Assembly: GCA_947503925.1 (NCBI GenBank)
Contig: CANNFQ010000019.1
Location: forward strand, 1 to 54,746
Source: an uncultured Paracoccaceae bacterium
GTDB lineage: Bacteria > Pseudomonadota > Alphaproteobacteria > Rhodobacterales > Rhodobacteraceae
Length of the DNA stretch: 54,746 bases
Direction: 5' to 3'
Position 1 is the first letter of the stretch. Each line of letters opens with the position of its first letter. Position numbers and translations under genes: made by a program. The notes below the pieces were generated by a model, which worked only from the letters and a program-made list of their open reading frames with translations, had not been told where the DNA came from and did no database searches. Below are positions 47,397-54,746 of this stretch, in pieces.

Positions 47397-48515
47397 TCAA
47401 ATCAAAGCCAGATGTTTGCCCGTATTTCGGGAAGGCGACGGCTTTGGATGTCGGTCGTCAAGCAGCTCTGTTTCGACATCGGGCGCGGACATCGCACGCA
47501 TCAACGCTTTGTAGTTCATCCGAAACCTCATTTCGATTCCTACCCTCGACGATGATTGGCTCGTGCTAATGACAAGATGATCGCTTGTTGCACCGATTAA
47601 TGTGGTTCCCGATGGCATCGTAAGCCCTTGAATATCAGTGTCCTGATACCCGATGGCGAGGATCAAACGCCGGCCGCCCTCACCGTTTGAGACCAAGCGA
47701 AACTTGGCCAAATCCCGGCCGACCAAAGCTATGGGCAACGGCGCAGGCTCTGCATCCGTCTCGATCACCTCAGCGATCAGCGTAAAGGCGTCCGCATACA
47801 TACCGCCAATTTGCTCGCCGGTAACTGGGTCCATGCCGAGAAGTATTGCCTCGCCCAGTCTGAGATCATTCACGCGACCTATCGGCTGTTTTCCAAGCGC
47901 CCAAGGCAGGTTTGCCGAGTTGCCGCCGGACACAGTTTCAATGAAGGGGCCACACAGCCCCTCTATCTCAGTCGAAAGGTCTGAGAGGGCTGCCATTTTG
48001 GCGGGAGTTGGGGCTATTCCACTCAAGCAGGCGAAATTTGCGCCGATGCCTTTCAAAGCGACGCCCGGCATGTTCACAACTTGTTGTGCAATGGCACCTA
48101 AATCGCCAGGCAGTATTCCTTCGCGTAAATCGCCCATCTCTGCCATCAGGATGATATCGTGAACTGTGTTTTTCCGGATCGCAGCCGCAGCCAAGCCTGC
48201 AATGACGCCGATCTCTGTGTTGTAACTGGCTTCACACAACTGGACGACTTCATCCACCTGGCTAAGCATTGGCGTGCGGATTAGAGTTATCGAGCAGGTT
48301 ATGTTCGCGTTCCGTAATCGTCGTACGTTGCTCAGACGAGCCTCTGCGAGACCAATAGAACCACCATCCAGCATCGCCTGAGCGATTGCAGGATCACCGC
48401 ATACAGCTTTGGTCACACCTGTCATATTAATTCCGCGATTTTTCAGCCGCCTGACAACCGTTTCTGCGTTGTGACGTATCTTTCCCAAATCCACTTCGAT
48501 GCGAGGCGATGTCAT
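47397..48515 (-). CDS. PLP-dependent alanine/ornithine racemase-like protein
   Basis: This 372-aa protein is of the fold-type III (alanine racemase N-terminal) family. It begins PRIEVDLGKIRHNAE and has the PLP lysine at K36 in GVTKAVCGDP. Its overall layout (ILMAEMGDLREGILP, ETVSGGNSANLPWAL, LRLGEAILLG) resembles the 'alanine/ornithine racemase' branch rather than housekeeping Alr. The ATG overlaps the DUF1611 stop by 4 bases, so the two enzymes are coupled. Substrate is unknown; an amino acid or its acyl derivative is expected. Confidence 0.88.
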   Translation of the reverse strand: MTSPRIEVDLGKIRHNAETVVRRLKNRGINMTGVTKAVCGDPAIAQAMLDGGSIGLAEARLSNVRRLRNANITCSITLIRTPMLSQVDEVVQLCEASYNTEIGVIAGLAAAAIRKNTVHDIILMAEMGDLREGILPGDLGAIAQQVVNMPGVALKGIGANFACLSGIAPTPAKMAALSDLSTEIEGLCGPFIETVSGGNSANLPWALGKQPIGRVNDLRLGEAILLGMDPVTGEQIGGMYADAFTLIAEVIETDAEPAPLPIALVGRDLAKFRLVSNGEGGRRLILAIGYQDTDIQGLTMPSGTTLIGATSDHLVISTSQSSSRVGIEMRFRMNYKALMRAMSAPDVETELLDDRHPKPSPSRNTGKHLALI

Positions 48516-49711
48516 ATCACAGCTGCTGGCACGCTCTGTCGCAATCCGGGATATGCCGCAACAATCATAGCAAGCAAATGGGCGGTCGGTCGGCTTAAGG
48601 CATCGGTCACTGGCAGTCCCAGCTTCTGCGATTGTGACGCAATGGTGTCGGTTATTTCTGCCTCTGACATCCCCTCGTGGTTTAGCGTGACACCGATGAC
48701 TTTTGTATCGGCGAAGGCCTCGATGAGGGATATCTCGCTCTCAGGTGTCGGCATCGGCATGTTGGGAAAATCGCAGCGATGGGCGCGCTTAGGTGCGTGC
48801 TGAAGGATGACGGCATCCGGTTGACTGCCGCGCAGAATGAAGGCGGATGTACAAAAGGCAGGGTGGCTCAGCGCGCCTTGACCCTCGATCAGGATGACAT
48901 CTGGGTGTTCAGTTTCAGATGCTGCAACAATCGCACCCTCTAGTTCACCGCAGCAGAACTGGGGCGGCACGGCATCCATCGCAACGCCATATTTTGCCCC
49001 CTGCATCAGACCCGTCTGACCCGTGCCTACCAGCACGGTCTTGATACCTTTCGCGTTCAGGGCACCCGCCAGAACAGTTGCGGTTGTCCGCTTCCCGATC
49101 GCGCAGTCAGTTCCAAGAACTGCGATGCGTAGCGCCTCCACACTCGCCACGCTGCCGTCGAAAAGCTTCATGTCTTTGCTCGGTTTGGGCTTGCGTATAT
49201 CGCGGATGGTGACCTTGTACTCAGACGCTGCATTGGCAATTTCTGCATCATCGCTCAGATATTCATGCAGACCGCTGACGATGTTCATACCGTGCGAGAT
49301 CGCATGCAGGACGACGCCGCGATCCGTCAATGACAGTCGCCCCGTTGACGGAGCCATCCCATAGATCAGTGTGTCCGGAATCGTGGCGGTATGGGAAATG
49401 GCAGCATCTAGATCGTCGAAGATCGGTATGTTGTTCGCCACAGCATCAAGAACAAGGCCACTATCCTGTCCGCCGCGGGTACTGTCGATGATGGACAGGA
49501 TACGATACGCCTCGGAATGGCGAACCAGGCCATTAGCGGTCTTGCCGTCAACTTTGGCAAAGTTGCCCTCGCAGTAGATGATGGCCGATGGTGGCGAGGA
49601 CATCAGAGCGCTGGCAGCTGCACGAGTGGATTCGTCGCGGATCAACGGTGGCGCCTGAGCACCCCTGACGGGACGTCGGATGGTATTTGCTGCTTTAAGT
49701 TCGGTTTCCAT
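48512..49711 (-). CDS. DUF1611 (DgcN-like) P-loop protein
   Basis: This 399-aa protein has an N-terminal Rossmann-like domain (with IIDSTRGGQDSG and IYGMAPSTGRL) and a C-terminal P-loop domain with GTDCAIGKRTT near residue 202, GTGQTGLMQG, and EGQGALSHPA. These features mark DUF1611. Characterised members (DgcN) N-acetylate D-glutamate. ATG 49711 is chosen because AAGGA stands at proper distance; ATG 49717 is also in frame. It is followed directly by the PLP racemase rather than the DgcA-type epimerase usually reported. Confidence 0.85.
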   Translation of the reverse strand: METELKAANTIRRPVRGAQAPPLIRDESTRAAASALMSSPPSAIIYCEGNFAKVDGKTANGLVRHSEAYRILSIIDSTRGGQDSGLVLDAVANNIPIFDDLDAAISHTATIPDTLIYGMAPSTGRLSLTDRGVVLHAISHGMNIVSGLHEYLSDDAEIANAASEYKVTIRDIRKPKPSKDMKLFDGSVASVEALRIAVLGTDCAIGKRTTATVLAGALNAKGIKTVLVGTGQTGLMQGAKYGVAMDAVPPQFCCGELEGAIVAASETEHPDVILIEGQGALSHPAFCTSAFILRGSQPDAVILQHAPKRAHRCDFPNMPMPTPESEISLIEAFADTKVIGVTLNHEGMSEAEITDTIASQSQKLGLPVTDALSRPTAHLLAMIVAAYPGLRQSVPAAVI

Positions 49712-49781
49712 AATCATTCCTTTTTCCGATCGGTACGGAAGGCAAAAACATCGCCCCCCGCATGTTGAAGCCGATACCGCT

Positions 49782-50543
49782 TTAGTTGTTGAGAAGGCAC
49801 AAGCCCTTCGATTTTCGGAAGTTTCGATTGCACTCCCAGCGGTTCCCTGACCTGTCCAGATGGGCGTTTTCTGGGATGTCTATTGCCGCGCATGTTTGTC
49901 CAGAGGCCGCATATCCACGTTCACACTTCCAACCAATCCCGTAGGTTGCGTCATCGAAATATGCGTTTTCCGGAACCATCACTCGCGTGCAGGAACCATC
50001 CTGTTCAAAGTAGCCACGCTCACATGTCCAGGGTTGGCCATAGCTTGACGTGTTCAGATAGGCGTTGACGGGAACCGCGATGGCCACGCAAGTGTCATCT
50101 TCTGCCTCAAAGCCGCGGTCGCAAACCCATGGCGATCCATATGATGTATCTGTCAGATAGGCGTTTGCGGGCAGATTGATCTCCTGACAGATATCATCGC
50201 GCTTGATAAATCCACGCAGGCAATGCCACCGTTCGCCAGATGGATCCAGGAAACCACCGTCAGGGACCACAACGGCGACACAGTCCGCCTCACCTTCAGC
50301 ACGAAAGCCATGAAAGCATTCCCATCCACGACCGTAGGTCCGGTCAGTGTCATAAGCATTTTTCGGTACGATAACCGCTGCGCAACTTCCCGCGTCAAGC
50401 CGGTATCCGATGTCACACTCCCAGCCATCACCATAGCTTTGGGGACTGGCGTTTTCCGGTATCAGTTGTAATGCGGTTTGGGCGTGCACGGGCAGAGCGG
50501 ACCACATCAAGACACAAATCGATCCTGCAAGCAGCAGCATCAT
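49782..50543 (-). CDS. Secreted cysteine-rich tandem-repeat protein
   Basis: This 253-aa protein has a signal peptide (about residues 1-22, cut after VHA) followed by seven tandem repeats of about 33 residues. The repeat pattern is NAYL-x-x-x-x-YG-x-x-W-x-C-x-RGY/F-x(6)-C-x-A-I/V-x-VP. Each repeat has two cysteines and a conserved W-x-C, so each probably folds around one disulfide in the periplasm or outside. The frame is open 29 codons further upstream, but ATG 50543 gives the clean signal peptide and an AGAGG site. The binding target is unknown. Confidence 0.85.
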   Translation of the reverse strand: MMLLLAGSICVLMWSALPVHAQTALQLIPENASPQSYGDGWECDIGYRLDAGSCAAVIVPKNAYDTDRTYGRGWECFHGFRAEGEADCVAVVVPDGGFLDPSGERWHCLRGFIKRDDICQEINLPANAYLTDTSYGSPWVCDRGFEAEDDTCVAIAVPVNAYLNTSSYGQPWTCERGYFEQDGSCTRVMVPENAYFDDATYGIGWKCERGYAASGQTCAAIDIPENAHLDRSGNRWECNRNFRKSKGLCLLNN

Positions 50544-50610
50544 TGTCTGGGCCTCTGCCAGCACACGTAGCCCGCAGGACCATTGTGGCAAAGCTCGATG
50601 CACTCCTGAT

Positions 50611-50964
50611 TTATGATCCATCCAGCGCAAGCCCTTCTAGACAGGCGACTGCAAGATCACGGTTGGGTTGGTCAGTACCGGGAAATGTCGCCCAACCTGT
50701 TGCCATCACCGCGCGACTGCGCCCAAAAGACGAGGATTCCTGAATCGTCGCCAGCTTCGCGATACGCTCTGGGTCTGCCGCGGCGGCATTCAAGCAGCCA
50801 GGCACCATTGCCAATGTCACTTCCTGCGTGGCAAAGGTCTGTGCGATCTCCTGCGCACTACCTGCGGTTGTCCACCCCCCCCAGGTAAACCCCAGCACAC
50901 TGGCAACAATCGCTCCGCCCACGGCACCGTAGGCACCGGGTTTCGTCCATTCTGGAAAATTCAT
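50611..50964 (-). CDS. Conserved hypothetical membrane-anchored protein
   Basis: This 117-aa protein starts MNFPEWTKPGAYGAVGGAIVASVLGFTWGGW, with one membrane segment at about residues 10-30. A periplasmic or cytoplasmic domain follows, with two cysteines (VPGCLNAAA, VACLEG) and SSFGRSRAVMATGWATFPGTDQPNRDLA. I recall this as a conserved alphaproteobacterial family of unknown function. ATG 50964 matches that N-terminus. The repeat-protein gene follows 67 bases downstream on the same strand. Confidence 0.82.
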   Translation of the reverse strand: MNFPEWTKPGAYGAVGGAIVASVLGFTWGGWTTAGSAQEIAQTFATQEVTLAMVPGCLNAAAADPERIAKLATIQESSSFGRSRAVMATGWATFPGTDQPNRDLAVACLEGLALDGS

Positions 50965-51793
50965 TTTTTGATCCTTTGGCGGAGAGAGCGCCGCCACGCT
51001 GTTTTAACGTATGTTCTTGTTGTCCTGATCTTGCGCCAAGACTGTCTTAAAGTCGTACCAATTGACGGGCCGCCATTTGGGCCCACCAGCAAGCTATCTG
51101 ATCAACAGATGTTTCTCAGTGCATCAAGAGGGGACGTAACTTCAGCTTTGCAGAACCTCATCTTCCGCAAAAAACACGTAGCTGCCCGGCGGCAACTCAC
51201 CAAAACACCGGACCGCCGCAATAGGATGAACAAAGGCCATAAGTGATGTTGTGGTGCACGATGACGTCGGCACCTTCCCTAACATCAGATCCCAACAGGG
51301 TCACAACAGCCGAATTTTTGTGGTAGAAGATTGCAACTCGCTGTAGCAGGCGGTCTGCCTAGGCCAAAGAAAATAGCAACCCTTGTTTACGATACATAGC
51401 CGCTTTGCGCCGGAAATACAACGGTGATGAAAAAACGGCAGGTGCCCAAGGTCGCCAATGAGCTCAAGTCGAAATGCGGGGACGCGCACGTAGCAGCCCC
51501 TTCGCGACGATGAATACAATAGCCCAGATGTGCTGAGGATCACCGTATATATTATATTCCAGGGACAGGACCCATTCCTGAAGTTCAATATTTTTCAGCA
51601 TGTTAGACGTTTCGTGAAACGCCCCCGAGGTTCCACAAAATTTCAGCCCAGCCATTTGAAATGATTGGCGTGCATTTTCGTTGAGCTTCAGCGGTAGATT
51701 TTATGATGCAGCACGACTACCACTTGGGCATGCTCAACCACCGCGCACCATTCAAGGTGCGGCGCTCCGCCACCGACCGAAGAAAGCACTGAT
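50965..51793. other. Gene-free stretch before the aminotransferase
   Basis: About 830 bases with no convincing gene. Short open frames occur (for example 51464-51655, minus) but lack ribosome-binding sites and family-like sequence. It marks the right edge of the accessory-looking segment that begins after tRNA-Ala. Confidence 0.5.
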
Positions 51794-52735
51794 ATGAAGG
51801 CGCAACCCCCTAGCCACTCCACCCATGATGCCGAACAGGATTTGCGCAATAAGGACATCAAGATTTTCCTGAACGGCGAAATCGTACCCCGCAGCGAAGC
51901 GGTGGTTTCCGTCTATGACAGCGGCTTCATGCTGGGCGATGGCATGTGGGAAGGCATGCGGCTTTACAACGGAACATGGGCGTTTTTCGACGAACATATG
52001 GATCGCCTGTTCAACAGCTGTAAATCGGTCTCGCTCGACATCGGTATGACCAAGAACGAAATCCTTACGGCACTTAACGCAACCGCCGAAGCCAATGGCA
52101 TGACGTCCGACGCTCATTGCCGCCTGATGATCACACGCGGCCCGAAGGACAAACCGTTTCAGCACCCGGCCCTGTCCCGTTCCGGCCCCACGGTTGTCGC
52201 CATTCTTGAACATTCGAAACCGGCCGAAAGCCTGATGAAACAGGGGATTCGGCTGGCGACCGTACCGCAGGTGCGCGGCCTGCCGATGAGCCAGGATGCC
52301 AAATATAACAGCCATTCCAAGCTGAACTGCGTCATCGCCTGCCTTCAGGCCGAACAGGCCGGCGCGGACGAAGGGCTGATGCTGGACCCGCATGGGTTTG
52401 TGAACACAACAAATGCCTGCAATTTCTTTATCGTCCGTCGGGGCGAGATTTGGACCTCGACCGGGGATTATTGCATGAACGGGGTGACCCGGCAGAAGGT
52501 GATCGACCTGTGCCGCGAAAATGACATTCCGGTCTTTGAAAAGAACTATTCGCTTTACGAGGTCTATGGGGCGGATGAGGCGTTTCTGACGGGCACGTTC
52601 GGCGCGCAGACGCCCGTCGCCTCTGTTGATGGGAAACCCATTGGTGATCACGACGGCGCAGGTCCGATGACCCGCCGCATTCGCGCACTCTACAAGGCGC
52701 TGGTGGAACGGACGACCACCGGGCCAACCGCCTGA
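51794..52735 (+). CDS. Class IV (branched-chain/D-amino acid type) aminotransferase
   Basis: This 313-aa PLP enzyme has the fold-type IV pattern: SVYDSGFMLGDGMWEGMR near residues 40-57, the PLP lysine in NSHSKLNCVIA (about 178), and the cofactor-phosphate loop TGTFGAQTPVASVDG near the C-terminus. It could act on branched-chain or D-amino acids; sequence alone does not decide. It lies near, but on the other strand from, the racemase/DUF1611 pair. Confidence 0.9.
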   Translation: MKAQPPSHSTHDAEQDLRNKDIKIFLNGEIVPRSEAVVSVYDSGFMLGDGMWEGMRLYNGTWAFFDEHMDRLFNSCKSVSLDIGMTKNEILTALNATAEANGMTSDAHCRLMITRGPKDKPFQHPALSRSGPTVVAILEHSKPAESLMKQGIRLATVPQVRGLPMSQDAKYNSHSKLNCVIACLQAEQAGADEGLMLDPHGFVNTTNACNFFIVRRGEIWTSTGDYCMNGVTRQKVIDLCRENDIPVFEKNYSLYEVYGADEAFLTGTFGAQTPVASVDGKPIGDHDGAGPMTRRIRALYKALVERTTTGPTA

Positions 52736-52813
52736 TCCGGATGGTGAGATCTTTGTAACATCGACGGACAAACGCCCATTCCCAAGACCGGGGCCATCCG
52801 CTACACCGCCCGC

Positions 52814-54214
52814 ATGACCCAGAACCCACCCAATCTCCGCCCCGATCTTGCGCCCAAGGCGAAAATCAGCGACGCGCCCCGTGATGGTCAACCGACCATC
52901 GGCATGGTGTCACTTGGCTGCCCCAAGGCGCTGGTTGATAGTGAACGCATCCTCACGCGGCTGCGCGCCGAAGGTTACGCCATCTCGCCAGATTACGCCG
53001 GGGCAGAGGCCGTCATCGTTAACACCTGCGGCTTTCTGGACTCGGCCAAGGCCGAAAGTCTTGATGCCATCGGTGAAGCCTTGCAGGAAAACGGCAAGGT
53101 CATCGTCACCGGCTGCCTGGGGGCAGAGCCTGACTATATCCGCGAACACCACCCGCAAATCCTCGCTGTCACGGGCCCACATCAATATGAACAGGTGCTC
53201 GATGCGGTCCATGCCAATGTGCCCCCCTCCCCCGACCCGTTCATCGACCTGCTGCCCGGATCCAGCGTCAGCCTGACACCGCGCCATTACAGTTATCTGA
53301 AAATCTCTGAGGGGTGTAACCACAAGTGCAAGTTCTGCATCATCCCCGATATGCGCGGGAAACTGGCGTCACGCCCCGCCCATGCGGTGCTGCGCGAGGC
53401 GGAAAAGCTGGTTCAGGCCGGGGTCAAGGAACTGCTGGTCATCAGCCAGGACACCTCTGCCTACGGGCTTGACCGCAAATATGATCTGAACCCCTGGAGG
53501 GATGGTGAGGTCCGCAGCCACATCACCGACCTGACACAGCAATTGGGGCAGCTCGGGGCATGGGTGCGGTTGCACTATGTCTACCCCTACCCCCATGTGC
53601 GCGACCTGATCCCGATCATGGCGGACCCGGCAAACGGCGTGTTGCCCTATCTCGACATCCCCTTCCAGCATTCCCACCCCGACGTGTTGCGGCGCATGGC
53701 CCGCCCCGCCGCCGGGGCCAAAACGCTGGACGAAATCGCCCGCTGGCGCGCCGATTGCCCCGGCATCACCCTGCGGTCCACCTTTATCGTTGGATATCCG
53801 GGCGAGACGGAGGCAGAGTTCCAACACCTGCTTCACTGGCTGGACGAGGCGCAATTGGATCGGGTCGGCTGCTTTCAATACGAAAACGTGGACGGGGCAC
53901 GCAGCAACGCCCTGCCCGACCATGTGGCCGCAGAGGTCAAACAAGACCGCTGGGAACGGTTCATGGCCAAGGCACAGGCCATCTCGGAGGCGAAGCTGAA
54001 AGCCAAGGTCGGCAAGGTGCTGGAAGTGATTGTGGACGATATCGACGCAGACGGCATCGCCACCTGCCGGACATGGGCCGACGCGCCAGAGATCGATGGG
54101 AACCTGTTCATTGACGAAGGGGCGGAGGGGCTGGCCGTTGGGGATGTGGTTCGCGTTGATGTTGAAGAGGCTGGGGAGTATGATTTGTGGGCTCGTTTGG
54201 CTTCCCGGAAATGA
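52814..54214 (+). CDS. rimO: Ribosomal protein S12 methylthiotransferase RimO
   Basis: This 466-aa radical SAM enzyme adds a methylthio group to Asp89 of ribosomal protein S12. It has an N-terminal UPF0004 domain with cluster cysteines in [18 protein letters not shown] and VTGCLGAEP. The radical-SAM domain has [13 protein letters not shown], and the protein ends in a TRAM domain (about 400-464). PKALVDSE and FCIIP distinguish RimO from MiaB. Confidence 0.96.
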   Translation: MTQNPPNLRPDLAPKAKISDAPRDGQPTIGMVSLGCPKALVDSERILTRLRAEGYAISPDYAGAEAVIVNTCGFLDSAKAESLDAIGEALQENGKVIVTGCLGAEPDYIREHHPQILAVTGPHQYEQVLDAVHANVPPSPDPFIDLLPGSSVSLTPRHYSYLKISEGCNHKCKFCIIPDMRGKLASRPAHAVLREAEKLVQAGVKELLVISQDTSAYGLDRKYDLNPWRDGEVRSHITDLTQQLGQLGAWVRLHYVYPYPHVRDLIPIMADPANGVLPYLDIPFQHSHPDVLRRMARPAAGAKTLDEIARWRADCPGITLRSTFIVGYPGETEAEFQHLLHWLDEAQLDRVGCFQYENVDGARSNALPDHVAAEVKQDRWERFMAKAQAISEAKLKAKVGKVLEVIVDDIDADGIATCRTWADAPEIDGNLFIDEGAEGLAVGDVVRVDVEEAGEYDLWARLASRK

Positions 54215-54265
54215 TCCGGGGGATCATTTCGCCAAGCGAGGGGCGGGGCCCGTCCCCATTATAGC

Positions 54266-54672
54266 TTAGAATGCATCCGGTTCGCCGAAATGCTGTTTGC
54301 GATGGCAATTGGGACATAGAGCAACAACATTACTCAATACATCTGGACCACCAAGCGACAGCGGGAGGACATGGTGCACCTCAAGAAATGGTTTTCCCTG
54401 CGCTGACATGAATGGAGCATTCATTTTACAGGCCTGACAAACACCGTCCGCCGCAGCCAACGCCTGCACAATCACATTTGGGTTTCGATTATACTTTTTA
54501 ACAAGGTAATACTCCGAATTGCCATCTGACCTCATTTTGTCATCGGCGACGTCTGTCCAATCTACTGGCGCGAGCCCGAACTCATTGATCCTCATCCCCA
54601 AAGGACGTTTTGCTCTACTACCGAAAACAACTTGCTCGAAAGCAACACCGTTGCTACGACACAGTTGTGCTA
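54266..54672 (-). pseudogene. HNH endonuclease, 5' end lost at an IS insertion
   Basis: The frame encodes an HNH nuclease C-terminus: GVCQACKMN, LEVHHVLPLSLGGPDVLSNVVALCPNCHRKQHFG, with the HH, N and CxxC metal-site residues. A TTG at 54601 could start it, but the same frame continues upstream with protein-like sequence (AFEQVVFGSRAKRPLG) and no start codon or ribosome-binding site until the IS boundary near 54673. The N-terminal part therefore appears cut off by the IS, and it is probably non-functional. Members often belong to restriction or mobile-element systems. Confidence 0.75.
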
Positions 54673-54746
54673 GGGTCAGGACTCATAGCCAGTAGATGAC
54701 GAGGGCGGCGAGGGCGATGGCCGACAGAAAGACCCTTGGACATCTG
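54673..54746 (-). mobile_element. End of an IS5-type insertion sequence (partial)
   Basis: The last bases begin with GGGTCAGGACTCAT, which looks like a terminal inverted repeat, and the minus strand then encodes a transposase C-terminus. The element continues past the window edge. Its insertion point lies inside the HNH gene. Confidence 0.75.
54683..54746 (-). CDS. IS5 family transposase, C-terminal fragment
   Basis: Read on the minus strand, the last 20 codons encode RCPRVFLSAIALAALVIYWL and a stop. This matches the usual C-terminus of IS5 (IS427-like) transposases, in which a CxxxFLSAIxxAAxxxxWL tail ends just inside the terminal repeat. The gene is cut by the window end. Confidence 0.75.
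   Translation of the reverse strand, partial: RCPRVFLSAIALAALVIYWL

Noticed and set aside
51301..51655. Two short minus-strand ORFs in the gap before the aminotransferase
   Set aside because: No ribosome-binding sites, no conserved pattern, and mutual overlap in different frames.

Overview
The window looks like chromosome from a marine alphaproteobacterium of the Rhodobacteraceae (Roseobacter group). The basis is gene content and synteny recognised by eye: ethylmalonyl-CoA (EMC) pathway genes, crotonyl-CoA reductase beside a luxR-luxI pair, TIGR02186 beside a TauE/SafE exporter, a TIGR02300 protein, Nfu-TsaB-RimI, and an sdhCDAB / mdh / sucCD / sucAB / lpd block. No database search was possible.

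Layout. 1-1.8 kb: Fe-S carrier NfuA-like, TsaB and RimI in overlapping frames. 2-8 kb: a BMP-type purine-nucleoside ABC importer (binding protein, ATPase, two permeases, an unknown 140-aa protein) ending in a purine nucleoside phosphorylase. 8-12 kb: TauE/SafE plus TIGR02186, then on the minus strand an SDR and a RecD-like helicase. 12-13.7 kb: LuxI, LuxR and a 71-aa ORF. 13.9-18.8 kb: crotonyl-CoA carboxylase/reductase, a PlsB-like acyltransferase and ethylmalonyl-CoA mutase. 19-21 kb: H-NS-like protein, DeoD and an aldo/keto reductase. 21-25.2 kb: sdhC-sdhD-sdhA-two lipoproteins-sdhB (minus). 25.4-28.4 kb: an overlapping five-gene EMC operon with malyl-CoA thioesterase and mesaconyl-CoA hydratase. 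28.6-42.5 kb: mdh, sucC, sucD, DUF805, sucA, sucB, several small genes and lpd. 42.7-45.4 kb: a TerB-like membrane protein, a GntR regulator, a YgjP-like metalloprotease and TIGR02300. 45.5 kb: tRNA-Ala(GGC). 45.6-51.8 kb: a looser, accessory-looking stretch with a BLUF photoreceptor, small conserved ORFs, a DUF1611 protein coupled to a PLP racemase, and a cysteine-rich repeat protein. 51.8-54.2 kb: a class IV aminotransferase and RimO. 54.3 kb to the end: an HNH nuclease gene cut by an IS5-type element.

The central block joins the TCA cycle to acetate assimilation. The EMC enzymes convert acetyl-CoA units to glyoxylate plus propionyl-CoA, and malyl-CoA to malate. Sdh, Mdh, SucCD and OGDH process the products. 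A paired palindrome, TGTGATCACA twice at 21-bp centre spacing, stands upstream of both sdhC and sucC with identical flanks, and suggests a common TCA-cycle regulator. A different palindrome centred on AATTAAATT is shared by the ccr and ecm upstream regions.
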